Notes: a model not told the origin generated them from the sequence alone. A stretch of DNA of 52,875 nt from Pirellulaceae bacterium (GCA_030748485.1 JASMLW010000544.1:1-52875); one strand, 5' to 3'; numbered from the stretch's first letter, positions 8,847 through 18,084 are shown. Numbers and translations: made by a program.

Positions 8847-10025
8847 ATGAACAGGCCGCAACGGAGCGATATCAACCGCTGGAAGACCGCGCGCCGTCTA
8901 CTCGCAGTGGCGATTCCTTACCTCTTACTGTCAACCGCCCAGGCGGCGGACCACGTCTCATTGGAACGCGACGGGGCGCGTCACCACCTGGACGGCAAAG
9001 TGGTCGTGGAAGGACAAGACGGCAGTCTCTTGTTCATGGCCAACGACAGCGTGTTGTGGTTGATTAGCAAGGAAGAGCAATTGTCGCGATCGAGCGACGA
9101 CGAGTCGTTCAAGTGGCTGGACGATGAGCAACTGGAGAAGCGGTTACTCAAGCAACTCCCGGTTGGATTCAAGATCCATCGCACGGCTCACTACCTGATC
9201 GTATACAACACGTCGCCCGCGTACGCCGCTTGGTGCGGTTCGTTGTACGAACGACTGTACCGCGCATTCTTCGGATTCTGGAAGAAGAACGGCATTGAAC
9301 TTGAGGAGCCTGACCACCGGTTGGTGGCGATCGTCTTTCGCGACAAGGGGTCGTATGCTCAGTACGCCCGTCGCGACCTGGGTGACGCCACGAGCGGGAT
9401 CATCGGCTACTACAACATCCTCTCGAACCGGGTGGTGATGTACGACTTGACGGGCGTCAATGCGCTCGCCCGGCCGGGGCGCCGCATCACATCGGCTCGC
9501 CAAATCAATCAGATTCTCATGCAGCCGGCGGCCGAGCGGACGGTGGCGACGATCGTCCACGAAGCAACTCATCAGTTGTCCTACAACAGCGGACTGCAGA
9601 TCCGGCTGGGCGGCAATCCGTTTTGGTTGAGCGAGGGGCTGGCGATGTTTTTCGAATCGCCCGATTTGAAAAGCTCCCGCGGGTGGCGTGGTATCGGCAA
9701 TGTCAACTCGGTTCAACTACTGCAGTTTCGCAAGCACCTCCGCGAGCGCGCTCCGGATCGGATCTCCGAACTGCTGCGCCGCGACGCCGAATTCCGCCAA
9801 GCCGACGCGGCTCAACGAGCCTACGCTGACGCTTGGGCGCTAACCTATTTCTTGCTGAAAACTCGCAAGCAGCAGTTTGTCCAGTACATCAAAACGCTGG
9901 CCGAGACTCCGCCGCTGGGCGAACCGTCGGAGGAAGAGCGGGAAGCCCAGTTTCGCGACATCTTTGGCGTCGAGTTGGAGGAGATGGACACCGAGCTGAT
10001 TCGCTATATGCGGCGTTTGCGTTGA
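8847..10025 (+). CDS. Secreted DUF1570-type putative metallopeptidase
   Basis: Signal peptide (AVAIPYLLLSTAQA, cleaved near residue 34), then an SHD1-like or small beta region, then a gluzincin-like domain. The metal site reads VHEATHQL (His238, Glu239, His242), followed after about 20 residues by WLSEGLAMFFE, whose Glu263 could be the third ligand. This is the DUF1570 pattern that is abundant in planctomycetes. Substrate is unknown. Length is 392 residues. It is probably exported to the periplasm and is monocistronic between two promoters. Confidence 0.8.
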   Translation: MNRPQRSDINRWKTARRLLAVAIPYLLLSTAQAADHVSLERDGARHHLDGKVVVEGQDGSLLFMANDSVLWLISKEEQLSRSSDDESFKWLDDEQLEKRLLKQLPVGFKIHRTAHYLIVYNTSPAYAAWCGSLYERLYRAFFGFWKKNGIELEEPDHRLVAIVFRDKGSYAQYARRDLGDATSGIIGYYNILSNRVVMYDLTGVNALARPGRRITSARQINQILMQPAAERTVATIVHEATHQLSYNSGLQIRLGGNPFWLSEGLAMFFESPDLKSSRGWRGIGNVNSVQLLQFRKHLRERAPDRISELLRRDAEFRQADAAQRAYADAWALTYFLLKTRKQQFVQYIKTLAETPPLGEPSEEEREAQFRDIFGVELEEMDTELIRYMRRLR

Positions 10026-10046
10026 CGGCTGGAGGTCTGTCCGAGC

Positions 10047-10076
10047 TTGCGAGTCGCGGCGTCGGCAGGCTATTAT
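10047..10076 (+). promoter_or_regulatory. Candidate sigma-70 promoter for the oxidoreductase gene
   Basis: TTGCGA (10047-10052) and TATTAT (10071-10076) are 18 bp apart, about 100 bp before the ATG at 10175. The 149-bp gap holds no gene. Confidence 0.45.
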
Positions 10077-10174
10077 GTTGGCCGTCATTGGCGTACGAAT
10101 GGTTGGTCATGTGCTCAGTCGCCCGACCGGTCCCACCCCCTTCCCACCTGTCGATGCTGTAGGAGATCCAATCG

Positions 10175-11458
10175 ATGACCGACACTACCAACCAAACAAG
10201 TCGACGCAGCTTTTTGCGCAACTCAAGCGCCGCAGTCGTGGGGTCTTCGTTAGCCACGTTGGCTGCGCAGCAACCCGTTCACGCGGCGAGCGACAACGTC
10301 ATCAAAGTCGGCTTGATTGGAGCCGGCGGGCGGGGAAGCGGTGCGGCCGTGAACGCGTCGCATGCGGGCGATGATGTCCGTATTACAGCGCTTTGCGACG
10401 TCTTTCCCGATCGTCTCGGACATGCCAAGAATCTCCTTGAACGGCGTCTGGGCGAGCAATACGCCGTCACGGACGAGCAGTGCTTTTCCGGATTCGACGG
10501 GTACAAACAACTGCTGGAGACCGATGTCGACGTCGTCTGTCTGTGCACTCCTCCCCATTTTCGCCCCGTGCAATTGCGGGCTGCGATCGAAGCGGGCAAG
10601 CACGTGTTTTGTGAAAAGCCGGTGGCCGTCGATGCGCCGGGCGTCCGCAGCGTGCTCGAAACGGCTGCGCTGGCGAAACAGAAAGACCTGTCCATCGTCT
10701 CTGGACTCTGCTGGCGTTACGACCACGGCGTGCGCGCCACGATGGACAAGATCAAGAACGGCGAGATCGGCGACATTCGCACGATTCAAGAGAACTACTT
10801 GACCGGAACGCTCTGGCACCGCGGACGCAAACCCGAGTGGAGTGAGATGGAGTACCAGATGCGAAACTGGTTGTACTTCTCCTGGCTGTCGGGCGACCAC
10901 ATTGTCGAACAGCACGTCCACAGCCTCGACAAAGCCATGTGGTTGAATGACGACATTCCGCCGCTCCGCTGCTATGGACTAGGCGGCCGCCAGGTCCGCA
11001 GTGATGAGAAGTGGGGACACATCTACGATCACTTCGCCGTTTGCTACGAGTGGAAAGACGGCACCAAGTGCTTCTCCTACACGCGGCAGATGAAGGGCTG
11101 CTACAACAACGTGGAAGACTATGTGATCGGCACCACCGGCCGCGCTGAAGTCCTCCGCAACACCGTCACCAACAGCAAGGGTGATTGGCGTTACAAAGGC
11201 GACAAGCCGAGCATGTACGATGTTGAGCACAAGGAGCTCTTCGCTGGAATCCGCGCGGGCAAGCACATCAACAACGGCGTCTACATGTCCTACAGCACGT
11301 TGTTGGCGATCATCGGACGCGAAGCTTGCTACACGGGCAAGTCGATCGGTTGGGACGAGGCCATGGCGTCCAACACCGTGCTGGGGCCCCGGGAATACGC
11401 TTGGGGCGACATCGAGGTGCCGGAAGTGGCTGTTCCCGGCAAGACGAAGTTCGTCTAG
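10175..11458 (+). CDS. Gfo/Idh/MocA family oxidoreductase, TAT-exported
   Basis: NAD(P)-dependent sugar or cyclitol dehydrogenase family. A twin-arginine leader (SRRSFLRNSSAAVVGSSLA) ends near residue 38. The Rossmann fold starts with KVGLIGAGGRGSG, and the catalytic-domain motif EKPVAVDAPG is near residue 148. The C-terminal half is the usual alpha/beta domain and carries GDHIVEQHVHSLDKAMWL. AGGAG nine bases upstream fixes the start. Such exported paralogues are numerous in planctomycetes and are usually linked to carbohydrate breakdown; the substrate cannot be told from here. Confidence 0.9.
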   Translation: MTDTTNQTSRRSFLRNSSAAVVGSSLATLAAQQPVHAASDNVIKVGLIGAGGRGSGAAVNASHAGDDVRITALCDVFPDRLGHAKNLLERRLGEQYAVTDEQCFSGFDGYKQLLETDVDVVCLCTPPHFRPVQLRAAIEAGKHVFCEKPVAVDAPGVRSVLETAALAKQKDLSIVSGLCWRYDHGVRATMDKIKNGEIGDIRTIQENYLTGTLWHRGRKPEWSEMEYQMRNWLYFSWLSGDHIVEQHVHSLDKAMWLNDDIPPLRCYGLGGRQVRSDEKWGHIYDHFAVCYEWKDGTKCFSYTRQMKGCYNNVEDYVIGTTGRAEVLRNTVTNSKGDWRYKGDKPSMYDVEHKELFAGIRAGKHINNGVYMSYSTLLAIIGREACYTGKSIGWDEAMASNTVLGPREYAWGDIEVPEVAVPGKTKFV

Positions 11459-11515
11459 GACGGCGAGCGGACCGATTGTCGGCCATTCGGAGATCCAATT
11501 TGCCGATCCCCGTGA

Positions 11516-11614
11516 GGTCCGCTGGGATTCGTCGTGGTCGGAGTGCTGCCGTTTATCGGCGGGCTGTTTTATCTGCTCTATGGAACGATCGTCATGGTCA
11601 CGGGTCGTGAATAA
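11516..11614 (+). other. Possible remnant of a membrane-protein gene
   Basis: A short open stretch ends with two hydrophobic runs (FVVVGVLPFIGGLFYLLYG, then TIVMVTGRE) and a stop at 11612. It has no convincing start codon or ribosome site and follows an in-frame stop at 11513. It reads like the C-terminal end of a membrane protein left behind in the gap between convergent genes. It could also be chance. Confidence 0.25.
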
Positions 11615-11639
11615 CGACCCATTGACGAGTTTCTCGAGA

Positions 11640-12002
11640 TCATTCGGGCGTCGACGAGAAAATGTGATACGCCTGGAAGCCGATGATGGCGACGAGCCCG
11701 ATCCATCCCAAGATGCGGAGCAAGTCGGGCGGCGATTCCTGGCTGACTTGGCGAAACTGAAAGATCCCCGTGAACGAACCAATCTCGTCGCTAAACCAAA
11801 TCAACGCCAACGGCGGAATCAGTGGCAGGCAACCAAAGAGCAGCGTGGACAACGCATCACCCGTCGCGATGGCCGCGACGACAAACCAGACCGGCGGCAC
11901 GATGAGCGATATCAACCGGTCAAGTGGAACACCCAAGTCGAGCACGAACCGAATACCGGCTCGTAATGGCGATTGCGCTTTCGAGTTCGACGAGTCCGTC
12001 AT
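11640..12002 (-). CDS. Small membrane protein of unknown function
   Basis: 120 residues with an N-terminal polar segment and about three hydrophobic helices (LISLIVPPVWFVVAAIATG, LSTLLFGCLPLIPPLALIWF, ILGWIGLVAIIGFQAYHIF). No motif I recognise. It is convergent with the oxidoreductase and lies 274 bp from dnaA on the same strand, so it is probably its own unit. The clean helical pattern supports a real gene. Confidence 0.65.
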   Translation of the reverse strand: MTDSSNSKAQSPLRAGIRFVLDLGVPLDRLISLIVPPVWFVVAAIATGDALSTLLFGCLPLIPPLALIWFSDEIGSFTGIFQFRQVSQESPPDLLRILGWIGLVAIIGFQAYHIFSSTPE

Positions 12003-12276
12003 GCGCGCGTCTCCGTGGAGAAATCGATTGGGGTGTTAGCGATCTTTCGAGCACACAAACGATCTATTCGGTCGGCGCCTTGCTGTCTTGGCTCGCAATT
12101 GACTCAGCGTCCGGCGACTCGCAACCCTCTGAGCTTGACAAGCATCTAGATCTAGAATACGAGGCACTATCCGAAAATTCGAGCTGTTGTTGTGTTGAGG
12201 AATCGTGACTTTTATCTCGATTCCAGCGACCGACGGGAGCGGCGAGCGAAGCCTGTAGTGTGAGTGGCACAGCCAC
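12003..12276. other. Intergenic region, gene-free, mostly plain sequence plus a decayed repeat
   Basis: No coding frame of quality on either strand. From 12188 to the dnaA stop it is a degenerate copy of the 106-bp dispersed repeat described at 42818-42923. The rest shows no structure I can name; a promoter for the small membrane protein should lie near 12010-12060. Confidence 0.5.
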
Positions 12277-12278
12277 TT
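12188..12278 (+). repeat. Degenerate third copy of the 106-bp dispersed repeat
   Basis: It shares the opening (TGTTGAGGA), the central GATTCCAGCGACC block followed by GACGGGAGCGG, and the end GTGAGTGGCACAGCCACTT with the copies near 42.8 and 43.4 kb, but has lost about 15 bp in the middle. Its right edge overlaps the dnaA stop codon (TAA on the - strand, 12279-12277). Confidence 0.7.
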
Positions 12279-13686
12279 AGACGGCGCGGAGTTGAGATTC
12301 GATCCGGCGGACTGCATCGCGGATATCGCAATCGCCGTTGGCCATTCGAATCGGTTCGCCGGTGTCGAGCCACGAACCGATCTTCTTTTGAGCCGAGATT
12401 ACCGTACTGTGGGTGCGGCGGCCGAAGTAGTCGCCGATCTCCGAGAACGCAGCGCGCGTGTGCTTCCTCGCCAGCCACATCGCCAGCATTCGCGGGTGGC
12501 TGACCGACTTGCTCTTTCTCGGCGACTGCAGCTCTTGGCGGTTCAGGCCGAAGACGTCGCACACAGCCTGCTCGATGTCGCACAGCTTGACGGCTCGTTG
12601 CGTCGCCTGAAAGAGATCTCGCAACGTGCGTTCGGCCAGATCGCGACTAATCGGCTCGCCCAAAGCGCGATTGCTGGCGTCAAGTCGATTGAGAGCTCCG
12701 CGCAGGCGACGAGCGTCGCCGGGAAGGTGGGCGGCCAAGTAGGCGAGCACCTCGTTCGAGGCGGCGACACCGTATTGTTTCGCCAACGACTCCAGAACAC
12801 CTAGTCGCGTCGATTCGTCGAGCGGCTCCATGGCGCTCACGATACCGCCCGACATTCGCGCCGTCAGATCAGGGCCCAACCCGTTCAATTCAACGGGGCT
12901 GCGGTCCGCCGCGAAGACAACTTGCTTGCCGCTGCGGACCAGGCTGTCCAGCGTGTGATGTAATTCGGTGAGCGTAGCTCGCTTGCCCGCAAAAAAATGT
13001 ACATCGTCAATCAGCAGCACATCGAGATCGCGGTACTTGCGGCGGAAGTTCGGCAGCCCACTGCCCTGCAGCGCCTCAAGGAAAATGGATGTGAACTGCT
13101 CTGCGGAAAGCAGAACGACGCGGCCCGAGCGCAACCGCTTCCGCGCCATGCGCTGGATCGCCGCCAGCAGGTGGCTCTTCCCGCAACCCGTCGGTCCGTA
13201 AAGGAAGAGCGGTGAGAAACGCCCCAAGTTCTCCAGCGACATCTGTGCGGATGCGTTGGCCAATTGATTGCAAATACCAGTGATGAACTTGAGTTCGCGT
13301 TTGGGTTTGGCGGCGGCCGTTTGTTTGGCTGAGATCGCCGGAGCGGCCTGGCCGCGCGCTGGGGGGCTCTCGTCGACCGCTTCGTCCATGTCGTCCCAAA
13401 GCAATCGGTTTCGCTCGCGCGGCGCAGCGGCCGGAGTTTGCTTGGCGGGCCTGCCGTGACAACGAAATTGCAAAGTGACCGGACCGCCGAGAACGTCCTC
13501 GGCGGCAGCGGCAAGCTCCTGACGAAAGTGATTGCGGAGACGATCGACCCAAAACGAATCGGGGGCTTGAACGCGCAACGTCTCTCCGTCCAAGTCCATC
13601 AGAACTCGGTCGCAAAACCACAACTCGTATCGTTCTTTACCGACCTTGCCAGCCAACTTTTGACGGATAGCTGACACGATCTCCAT
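12277..13686 (-). CDS. dnaA: DnaA-family replication initiator ATPase
   Basis: AAA+ initiator. Domain I is residues 1-75; a Pro/Ala-rich linker follows; the ATPase has Walker A GPTGCGKSH near 165 and Walker B VLLIDDVHFF near 225; domain IV ends with the DNA-binding signature EIGDYFGRRTHSTVISAQKKI, close to the usual EIG-FG-R-H-TV pattern. Walker A differs from the common GG-G-GKTH form, and the sensor/arginine-finger region reads LTARMSGGI. ATG at 13686 has AGGG six bases upstream; a GTG at 13701 lacks a site. Neither dnaN nor an evident origin is next to it, and planctomycetes can carry several dnaA genes, so this may be a paralogue. The stop codon lies within a repeat. Confidence 0.85.
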   Translation of the reverse strand: MEIVSAIRQKLAGKVGKERYELWFCDRVLMDLDGETLRVQAPDSFWVDRLRNHFRQELAAAAEDVLGGPVTLQFRCHGRPAKQTPAAAPRERNRLLWDDMDEAVDESPPARGQAAPAISAKQTAAAKPKRELKFITGICNQLANASAQMSLENLGRFSPLFLYGPTGCGKSHLLAAIQRMARKRLRSGRVVLLSAEQFTSIFLEALQGSGLPNFRRKYRDLDVLLIDDVHFFAGKRATLTELHHTLDSLVRSGKQVVFAADRSPVELNGLGPDLTARMSGGIVSAMEPLDESTRLGVLESLAKQYGVAASNEVLAYLAAHLPGDARRLRGALNRLDASNRALGEPISRDLAERTLRDLFQATQRAVKLCDIEQAVCDVFGLNRQELQSPRKSKSVSHPRMLAMWLARKHTRAAFSEIGDYFGRRTHSTVISAQKKIGSWLDTGEPIRMANGDCDIRDAVRRIESQLRAV

Positions 13687-14104
13687 ATCGTCCCTGGTCA
13701 CACGTATCGCATCCCATGCGCATACTGCGAGCGCCTCGTGTTGGTGAAGGTCGGCGGGAGAAATCCGCGTTCCCCAAAAAAAGAGCCGCAGCGCGATTGA
13801 CGGAAAAGCAACGCCGAATGGCGTCAGGTGAGTCTCAATTGTTGTTACCGAGGAGCGATTGTACGCCTGCTAGCGTGCCTGTCAAACCTCCTCATCGCAG
13901 CTCGCGGATTTTTCTTAACGAGAAGTCTGAACGAACCGGATCTGGCGGGAATCTTTGGTTCTCGCCACCCTTTTTTTTCATCTTCGCGGACCGTCGTCGT
14001 GGTGGAAAAGTTGTCAGAAAACGGACGACTCCGGCGCCGCGAATCGGACGGCGGGCACTAAGGGGTTGCCAGCAAACGGTTTCGAATTCTAGACGACCGT
14101 GAAC
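13687..14104. other. 418-bp gap upstream of dnaA
   Basis: No credible gene. I looked for DnaA boxes (TTATCCACA or its complement) and saw none, so this is unlikely to be an origin. Runs of seven A and eight T occur near 13776 and 13971. The dnaA promoter should lie near 13700-13760 on the - strand, but no hexamer pair stands out. Confidence 0.4.
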
Positions 14105-15043
14105 TCAAGAATCGCCGTTCCGCAGAATCTTGAGCAGGACCCGACGACGGTCACGAACTTGAAAACCAACTCGCGAGTAGATTGCGATCGCCGGGTCGTT
14201 GCGCTCGTCAACTCCCAGAACAACACCACCGCGCCCAGCCAAGAACGCTTGCCAACAGGCAAAACGAGTCGCTTGCTCCCCCCATCCCCTCCCCCGAGCG
14301 GTGGGCACGAGACCAACGTAGACAAGCTCCCACTCGTCGAGCGCCGGGTGATCGGCCAGCACCAGACAACCCACATCATCTGCGCCCTTTCGCACGAAGA
14401 ACCAGCCGTCCGGCGCGTTAACGCCCGTGTGTCGATACCCGTCGACGACATCGGCCACGCGCCGCGCACCATTCAACTCGGGACAATCGAAAGTGTTGGC
14501 GTAAGTCGCCTCAACGACCGCCTCGAAGCGACCGATTTCAGTTTCTTGAAACGGCTGAAACTCCAGATCGCAGATCGGCTTGCTCGGAGAAATCTCTGTC
14601 CGTTCGATGGCCAGATAAGAGAGCGTGATCTGATGCTCGAAACCGGCTTGACGAAGCAAGCGGGCGTCTTCGCTGGCGGCGACGGGCAGATTGGCTTGCA
14701 ATAGGGAGACATCCCGCCGTTGCAATTCGGCTTCCAACTGGTCGAGCAGCGAGATCGCGAGCCGCTCCTCGTCGCTGACCGCCAGTTTCCCATCTTGCCT
14801 CAGCCGGGGTGGAAAAATGACGGCGGCTCCCCCCTGCATCAGTTGCCCGTAGACTGCGGCGACAACCTGATCACCATCCAGGGCGACCAACAGCGCTCCC
14901 GAGTTGGGGTGGTGGCGGAGTGTCTGCCACGCGTTGGACGCCTGCTGGAACCGGGCGGATTCCGGTAGGTCGGCGAACAACAAAGCCAGCGCTTCGAGTT
15001 GCTGGTCGGCGGTGGCGGCTTGAATGGACGACAAATCAGTCAT
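14105..15043 (-). CDS. GNAT family N-acetyltransferase
   Basis: 312 residues. The C-terminal GNAT fold has the acetyl-CoA loop VGLVPTARGRGWGEQ (R-G-x-G) and the closing strand AIAIYSRVGF. The N-terminal half (LALLFADLPESARFQQASNA, then ALLVALDGDQVVAAVYGQL) looks like a second, decayed GNAT fold, so the protein is probably a tandem-GNAT enzyme. The acceptor substrate is unknown. The ATG has AGG seven bases upstream, in the divergent gap with the PDZ gene. Confidence 0.85.
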   Translation of the reverse strand: MTDLSSIQAATADQQLEALALLFADLPESARFQQASNAWQTLRHHPNSGALLVALDGDQVVAAVYGQLMQGGAAVIFPPRLRQDGKLAVSDEERLAISLLDQLEAELQRRDVSLLQANLPVAASEDARLLRQAGFEHQITLSYLAIERTEISPSKPICDLEFQPFQETEIGRFEAVVEATYANTFDCPELNGARRVADVVDGYRHTGVNAPDGWFFVRKGADDVGCLVLADHPALDEWELVYVGLVPTARGRGWGEQATRFACWQAFLAGRGGVVLGVDERNDPAIAIYSRVGFQVRDRRRVLLKILRNGDS

Positions 15044-15171
15044 GGATAACCTGGATGCGCGGTTGAGCCGTGAACTGTGGGCGTGAAGTGGACGGCGACG
15101 ACCATTTTGGCGTTTGGTCTTCATTTTCGGAATTCGAGATTCAAATCGAGCGCCGTTTTTCCGGCCGCGGA

Positions 15172-15177
15172 TATAAT
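15172..15177 (+). promoter_or_regulatory. Perfect -10 hexamer upstream of the PDZ gene
   Basis: TATAAT lies 60 bp before the ATG at 15238 in the divergent gap with the acetyltransferase. As with the box at 8799, no clear -35 hexamer sits at the normal distance. Confidence 0.45.
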
Positions 15178-15237
15178 GACAGCCGTCGCCTTGGGCAGTC
15201 TCGCCCCCCGTCTCGCTCGCTTCGTTGGGAGAAAGCC

Positions 15238-16503
15238 ATGAAGACCTCGCGAAAACCGATTCGCCAACGACTCGCGCTTGGCGTGGCGGCGATCTCGATG
15301 CTGACTTTTGCCGCTGCCGCACCGGCTCAATCCTTCTTGGAGCAGCTGGAGAAGCAGTTGGAGAACATACGACCGGGGGCGGGCGGTGAGCCCGCGCCAC
15401 CGGCGGCGCCGCCCATTCTGGGCCTGACGGCGGACAACTCGACGGAGGGCGTCAAGGTGCTTTCGGTGCGAGCTGGCGGGCCGGCCGATCAGAGCGGGGT
15501 GAAGCCGGGCGACATCCTCACTGGTCTCGGCGGCAAGCAGGTGACGACGCTGGCGGATCTGGCGGCGGCGGTGAAGACGACGACTCCTGGTCGCCCCGTG
15601 GAGATCCTCTTGAATCGCCAGGGCCTCAAGGTGTCGACGCGTCTGACACCTGTTGCGCGACCACCGGAGATCGAGGAGCCGGCGACACCGTTCGCGCGGC
15701 CGATCGACCCGGCTCCGATTGCGCCGGCTCCCTTTCGCGACACAACCCCGGCGCGGCCGGCGCTCGGCGTGACGGTCGTCGATCTGACCGACGCGTTGCG
15801 AGTGCGCTACGGGGTCGTTGTGCGGACAGGCGCGCTTGTGACGAACGTGCAACCGGGTTCGGCCGCGCAGCGAGCCGGCGTTCCCGTCGGAGCCGTCGTC
15901 GTCGCTGTCGACGGGCGACGAGTTGACACGGCCGACGATCTGATCGCGGCCGTCCAGGCGTCGCGCGTGGGACAGCCGCTCCAGGTGACGTGGTACGAAG
16001 GTAATCGTCTGGTCCGCCGCGCGGTGATCTTGGAAGCGGCCCGGGGCGAGGCGGGTGGTGGTTTGGCGGAACGGCTCGGAGCCGGCGGCTCGCGGCCGCT
16101 ATTAGGCGCGCTGGGACGGGCGCTCGACGATGCGATCGGCGATGCGCCCCGCGCCGGCGGAGGCCCCGCGCCGCGGATCGTCGATTCACCCGCATCGGCG
16201 GTTGAAGTCGAGTTGTTGCAGCAGCGGGTGCGATCGCTGGAGACGACTGTGCTCGACTTGCAGCGCCGAATGCTCGACCTCGAGACGCGACTTAAGGCGG
16301 CCACAACCGGTGGCGACGGTGAGTTGCCGCCGCTAGATCCGCCAGCCAAGCCCGGCGATGCGAAGAACGTGTTGCCGGCTCCCAAACCGGCCGGCGAGCC
16401 AGCACCGAGGAAAGCGGCTCCAAAAGATCCGCCCGACTCGGGTGAGGATGCGCCCCCCGCGCCCCAACCGCGACCAGGTGAAGAGCAGGAAGGTCGAGGA
16501 TAG
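15238..16503 (+). CDS. Secreted protein with two PDZ domains and a coiled coil
   Basis: Signal peptide ends near AAAPAQS. PDZ 1 is about residues 60-140 (GVKVLSVRAGGPADQSGVKPGDIL); a Pro-rich linker follows; PDZ 2 is about 175-265 (GALVTNVQPGSAAQRAGVPVG). A leucine-heptad coiled coil (LLQQRVRSLETTVLDLQRR) lies near 325-355, then a Pro/Lys-rich tail. There is no protease domain, so it is not a DegP-type enzyme and more likely a periplasmic scaffold or substrate binder. GGGAG seven bases before the ATG supports the start. Confidence 0.85.
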   Translation: MKTSRKPIRQRLALGVAAISMLTFAAAAPAQSFLEQLEKQLENIRPGAGGEPAPPAAPPILGLTADNSTEGVKVLSVRAGGPADQSGVKPGDILTGLGGKQVTTLADLAAAVKTTTPGRPVEILLNRQGLKVSTRLTPVARPPEIEEPATPFARPIDPAPIAPAPFRDTTPARPALGVTVVDLTDALRVRYGVVVRTGALVTNVQPGSAAQRAGVPVGAVVVAVDGRRVDTADDLIAAVQASRVGQPLQVTWYEGNRLVRRAVILEAARGEAGGGLAERLGAGGSRPLLGALGRALDDAIGDAPRAGGGPAPRIVDSPASAVEVELLQQRVRSLETTVLDLQRRMLDLETRLKAATTGGDGELPPLDPPAKPGDAKNVLPAPKPAGEPAPRKAAPKDPPDSGEDAPPAPQPRPGEEQEGRG

Positions 16504-16517
16504 ACTTCGCCGCGGGC

Positions 16518-17318
16518 CTACCAGAACCATCGTTTCCGCGGTGGAACGTGGCTCGCCATCAGACGGTTCATCGGCTCGCTGAGCCGCACGTAGGCGCGGG
16601 GGCGGTTTATCTCCAGATGCACTCGCAATCGTTCGTGTGGTGTCTCCGCATGAACGACTGGAGCCATATCAATAATCATGGCGCTGGTCGGGTTGCCATT
16701 CCAGCGGGCCACGTAGACGCCCGCCCGCAAGCTTGGTTCGGCGTTGAATTTGTAGGCCTCTTCGACCAACGAGACCAACTTCCGCTCGTCGCCCGTCGAA
16801 CCGTGAAAGACGATCCGCTGCAGCGTTTGTTGCTCGTCGAAGTAGTAGGTCAGCGACCCGGCGATATCGTCCAACTCCAGCCCTGTCACCAGCGGGACAC
16901 GAAGCGCCGTGAACTGATCTTCGCGGACCGTCGAAACTCGCGACCAGCGGGACAGCACCCACCGCGGCTGCACGTCAAAACGCAACACTTCACGGAGCTC
17001 ATGTATGTCGGAGCCAACCAACGTCGGACGAGCGACTCTTGTGGGCTGAGATGAATCGCCAGACGAGCTCACCAGTGCGTCGTAGTCGCTCGTCCAATCG
17101 GTCGCTTCGCCGTCGTCATCTTTGGCTCCGACCATCGCGAACAGCGAGCCCACGTCAAACAAGCTGGACGACTCAGATGTCGCCGTCCCTTCATCGGCGG
17201 AAACGAAGAGACTCTTCGCCCTCGCCCGCCATCCTTCGTCCATCAACAAGTAGGGGACTCCGATGGCGGCCGCGAGGGTGGCGACAAACCACAGTTTTCG
17301 AATGAGGAAGCCAATCAT
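16518..17318 (-). CDS. Membrane-anchored protein of unknown function
   Basis: 266 residues. One N-terminal transmembrane helix (LWFVATLAAAIGVPYLL) is followed by an acidic linker and a conserved-looking beta-rich domain of about 150 residues (DIHELREVLRFDVQPRWVLS onward) ending in a basic, Trp-rich tail. GGAG eight bases before the ATG at 17318 fixes the start; the frame continues upstream without a site. It is convergent with the PDZ gene, with 14 bp between the stops. Probably periplasmic; function unknown. Confidence 0.75.
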   Translation of the reverse strand: MIGFLIRKLWFVATLAAAIGVPYLLMDEGWRARAKSLFVSADEGTATSESSSLFDVGSLFAMVGAKDDDGEATDWTSDYDALVSSSGDSSQPTRVARPTLVGSDIHELREVLRFDVQPRWVLSRWSRVSTVREDQFTALRVPLVTGLELDDIAGSLTYYFDEQQTLQRIVFHGSTGDERKLVSLVEEAYKFNAEPSLRAGVYVARWNGNPTSAMIIDMAPVVHAETPHERLRVHLEINRPRAYVRLSEPMNRLMASHVPPRKRWFW

Positions 17319-17595
17319 GAAGGACGCTCCGATGCGAGACAGCAACGCCGTCAGCCATTGGGTTGGAACCATTGACGCCCTCCGTGGCGAATAAGTGGCG
17401 TCGAGGCGCGAGCTGTCGCCCGCGAGCCTACGAACGAACTCCTACGAGACACCACCAACTCAATCATCGACCACCGGGCGCCGAGAACTCACGTCGTCGT
17501 GCGCGCCGCGTTGCGGCGGCTACAATCGACGCGGCCGTTCCAATGAGATCGACTGTCGAAACCGATACATCTTGAGAGCCGTGCGGGATAGCCGA

Positions 17596-18009
17596 TCAGG
17601 GCGCTGGCCCGAAACGGTCGAGATGATCGAGGCTGCAGCCGAGCAGGCCGGCGGCGTACTCTTCATCGGTAAAGTACGCCTCGCGTTCGTTTCCCATTTC
17701 CAGCCCGGATTCCTGCAGCATGCGTTCGGCCCGCTCGCGAGGATAGCGACGCTGCAGTTGTTTGAGGAAGTGGCGGAAGTCGCTGTCTTCACAAGCTTCG
17801 TCTAGCGACTCCCAACGACGCAGCAGATGATTTGGGTTGTGTTCCAGGACCCGCTCGCGACAAAGTGCCGCGACGCGCGGTAACATCGAGTCGGCGGCCA
17901 ATGCCGCGGCGACGATCAGTAGTCGATCGCGCGCGTGCGGACGCCGACCCAGCTCAGCGGCCCGAGCCAAATGCAAGTAGATTCCGAGAAGATGGATCGG
18001 GTCTGCCAT
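17596..18009 (-). CDS. Small helical cytoplasmic protein, unknown function
   Basis: 137 residues, strongly helical, with no signal or membrane segment. Visible features are a His/Arg-rich stretch around NPNHLLRRWESL and an acidic C-terminus (NEREAYFTDEEYAAGLLG). Start taken at MADPIHLLG; an upstream in-frame start at 18048 exists but leads with low-quality sequence. It is divergent from the methyltransferase across 75 bp. No family recognised. Confidence 0.65.
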   Translation of the reverse strand: MADPIHLLGIYLHLARAAELGRRPHARDRLLIVAAALAADSMLPRVAALCRERVLEHNPNHLLRRWESLDEACEDSDFRHFLKQLQRRYPRERAERMLQESGLEMGNEREAYFTDEEYAAGLLGCSLDHLDRFGPAP

Positions 18010-18084
18010 GTTCGTATCTTCGGCAGCCGTTCCTCGTTCTGCAACCAAGTCAACTTTGCGATCAGAAAAACCTCAGTGTCCGCG

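Noticed and set aside
13687-14104. Possible replication origin next to dnaA
   Set aside because: No DnaA-box 9-mers and no convincing AT-rich unwinding region.
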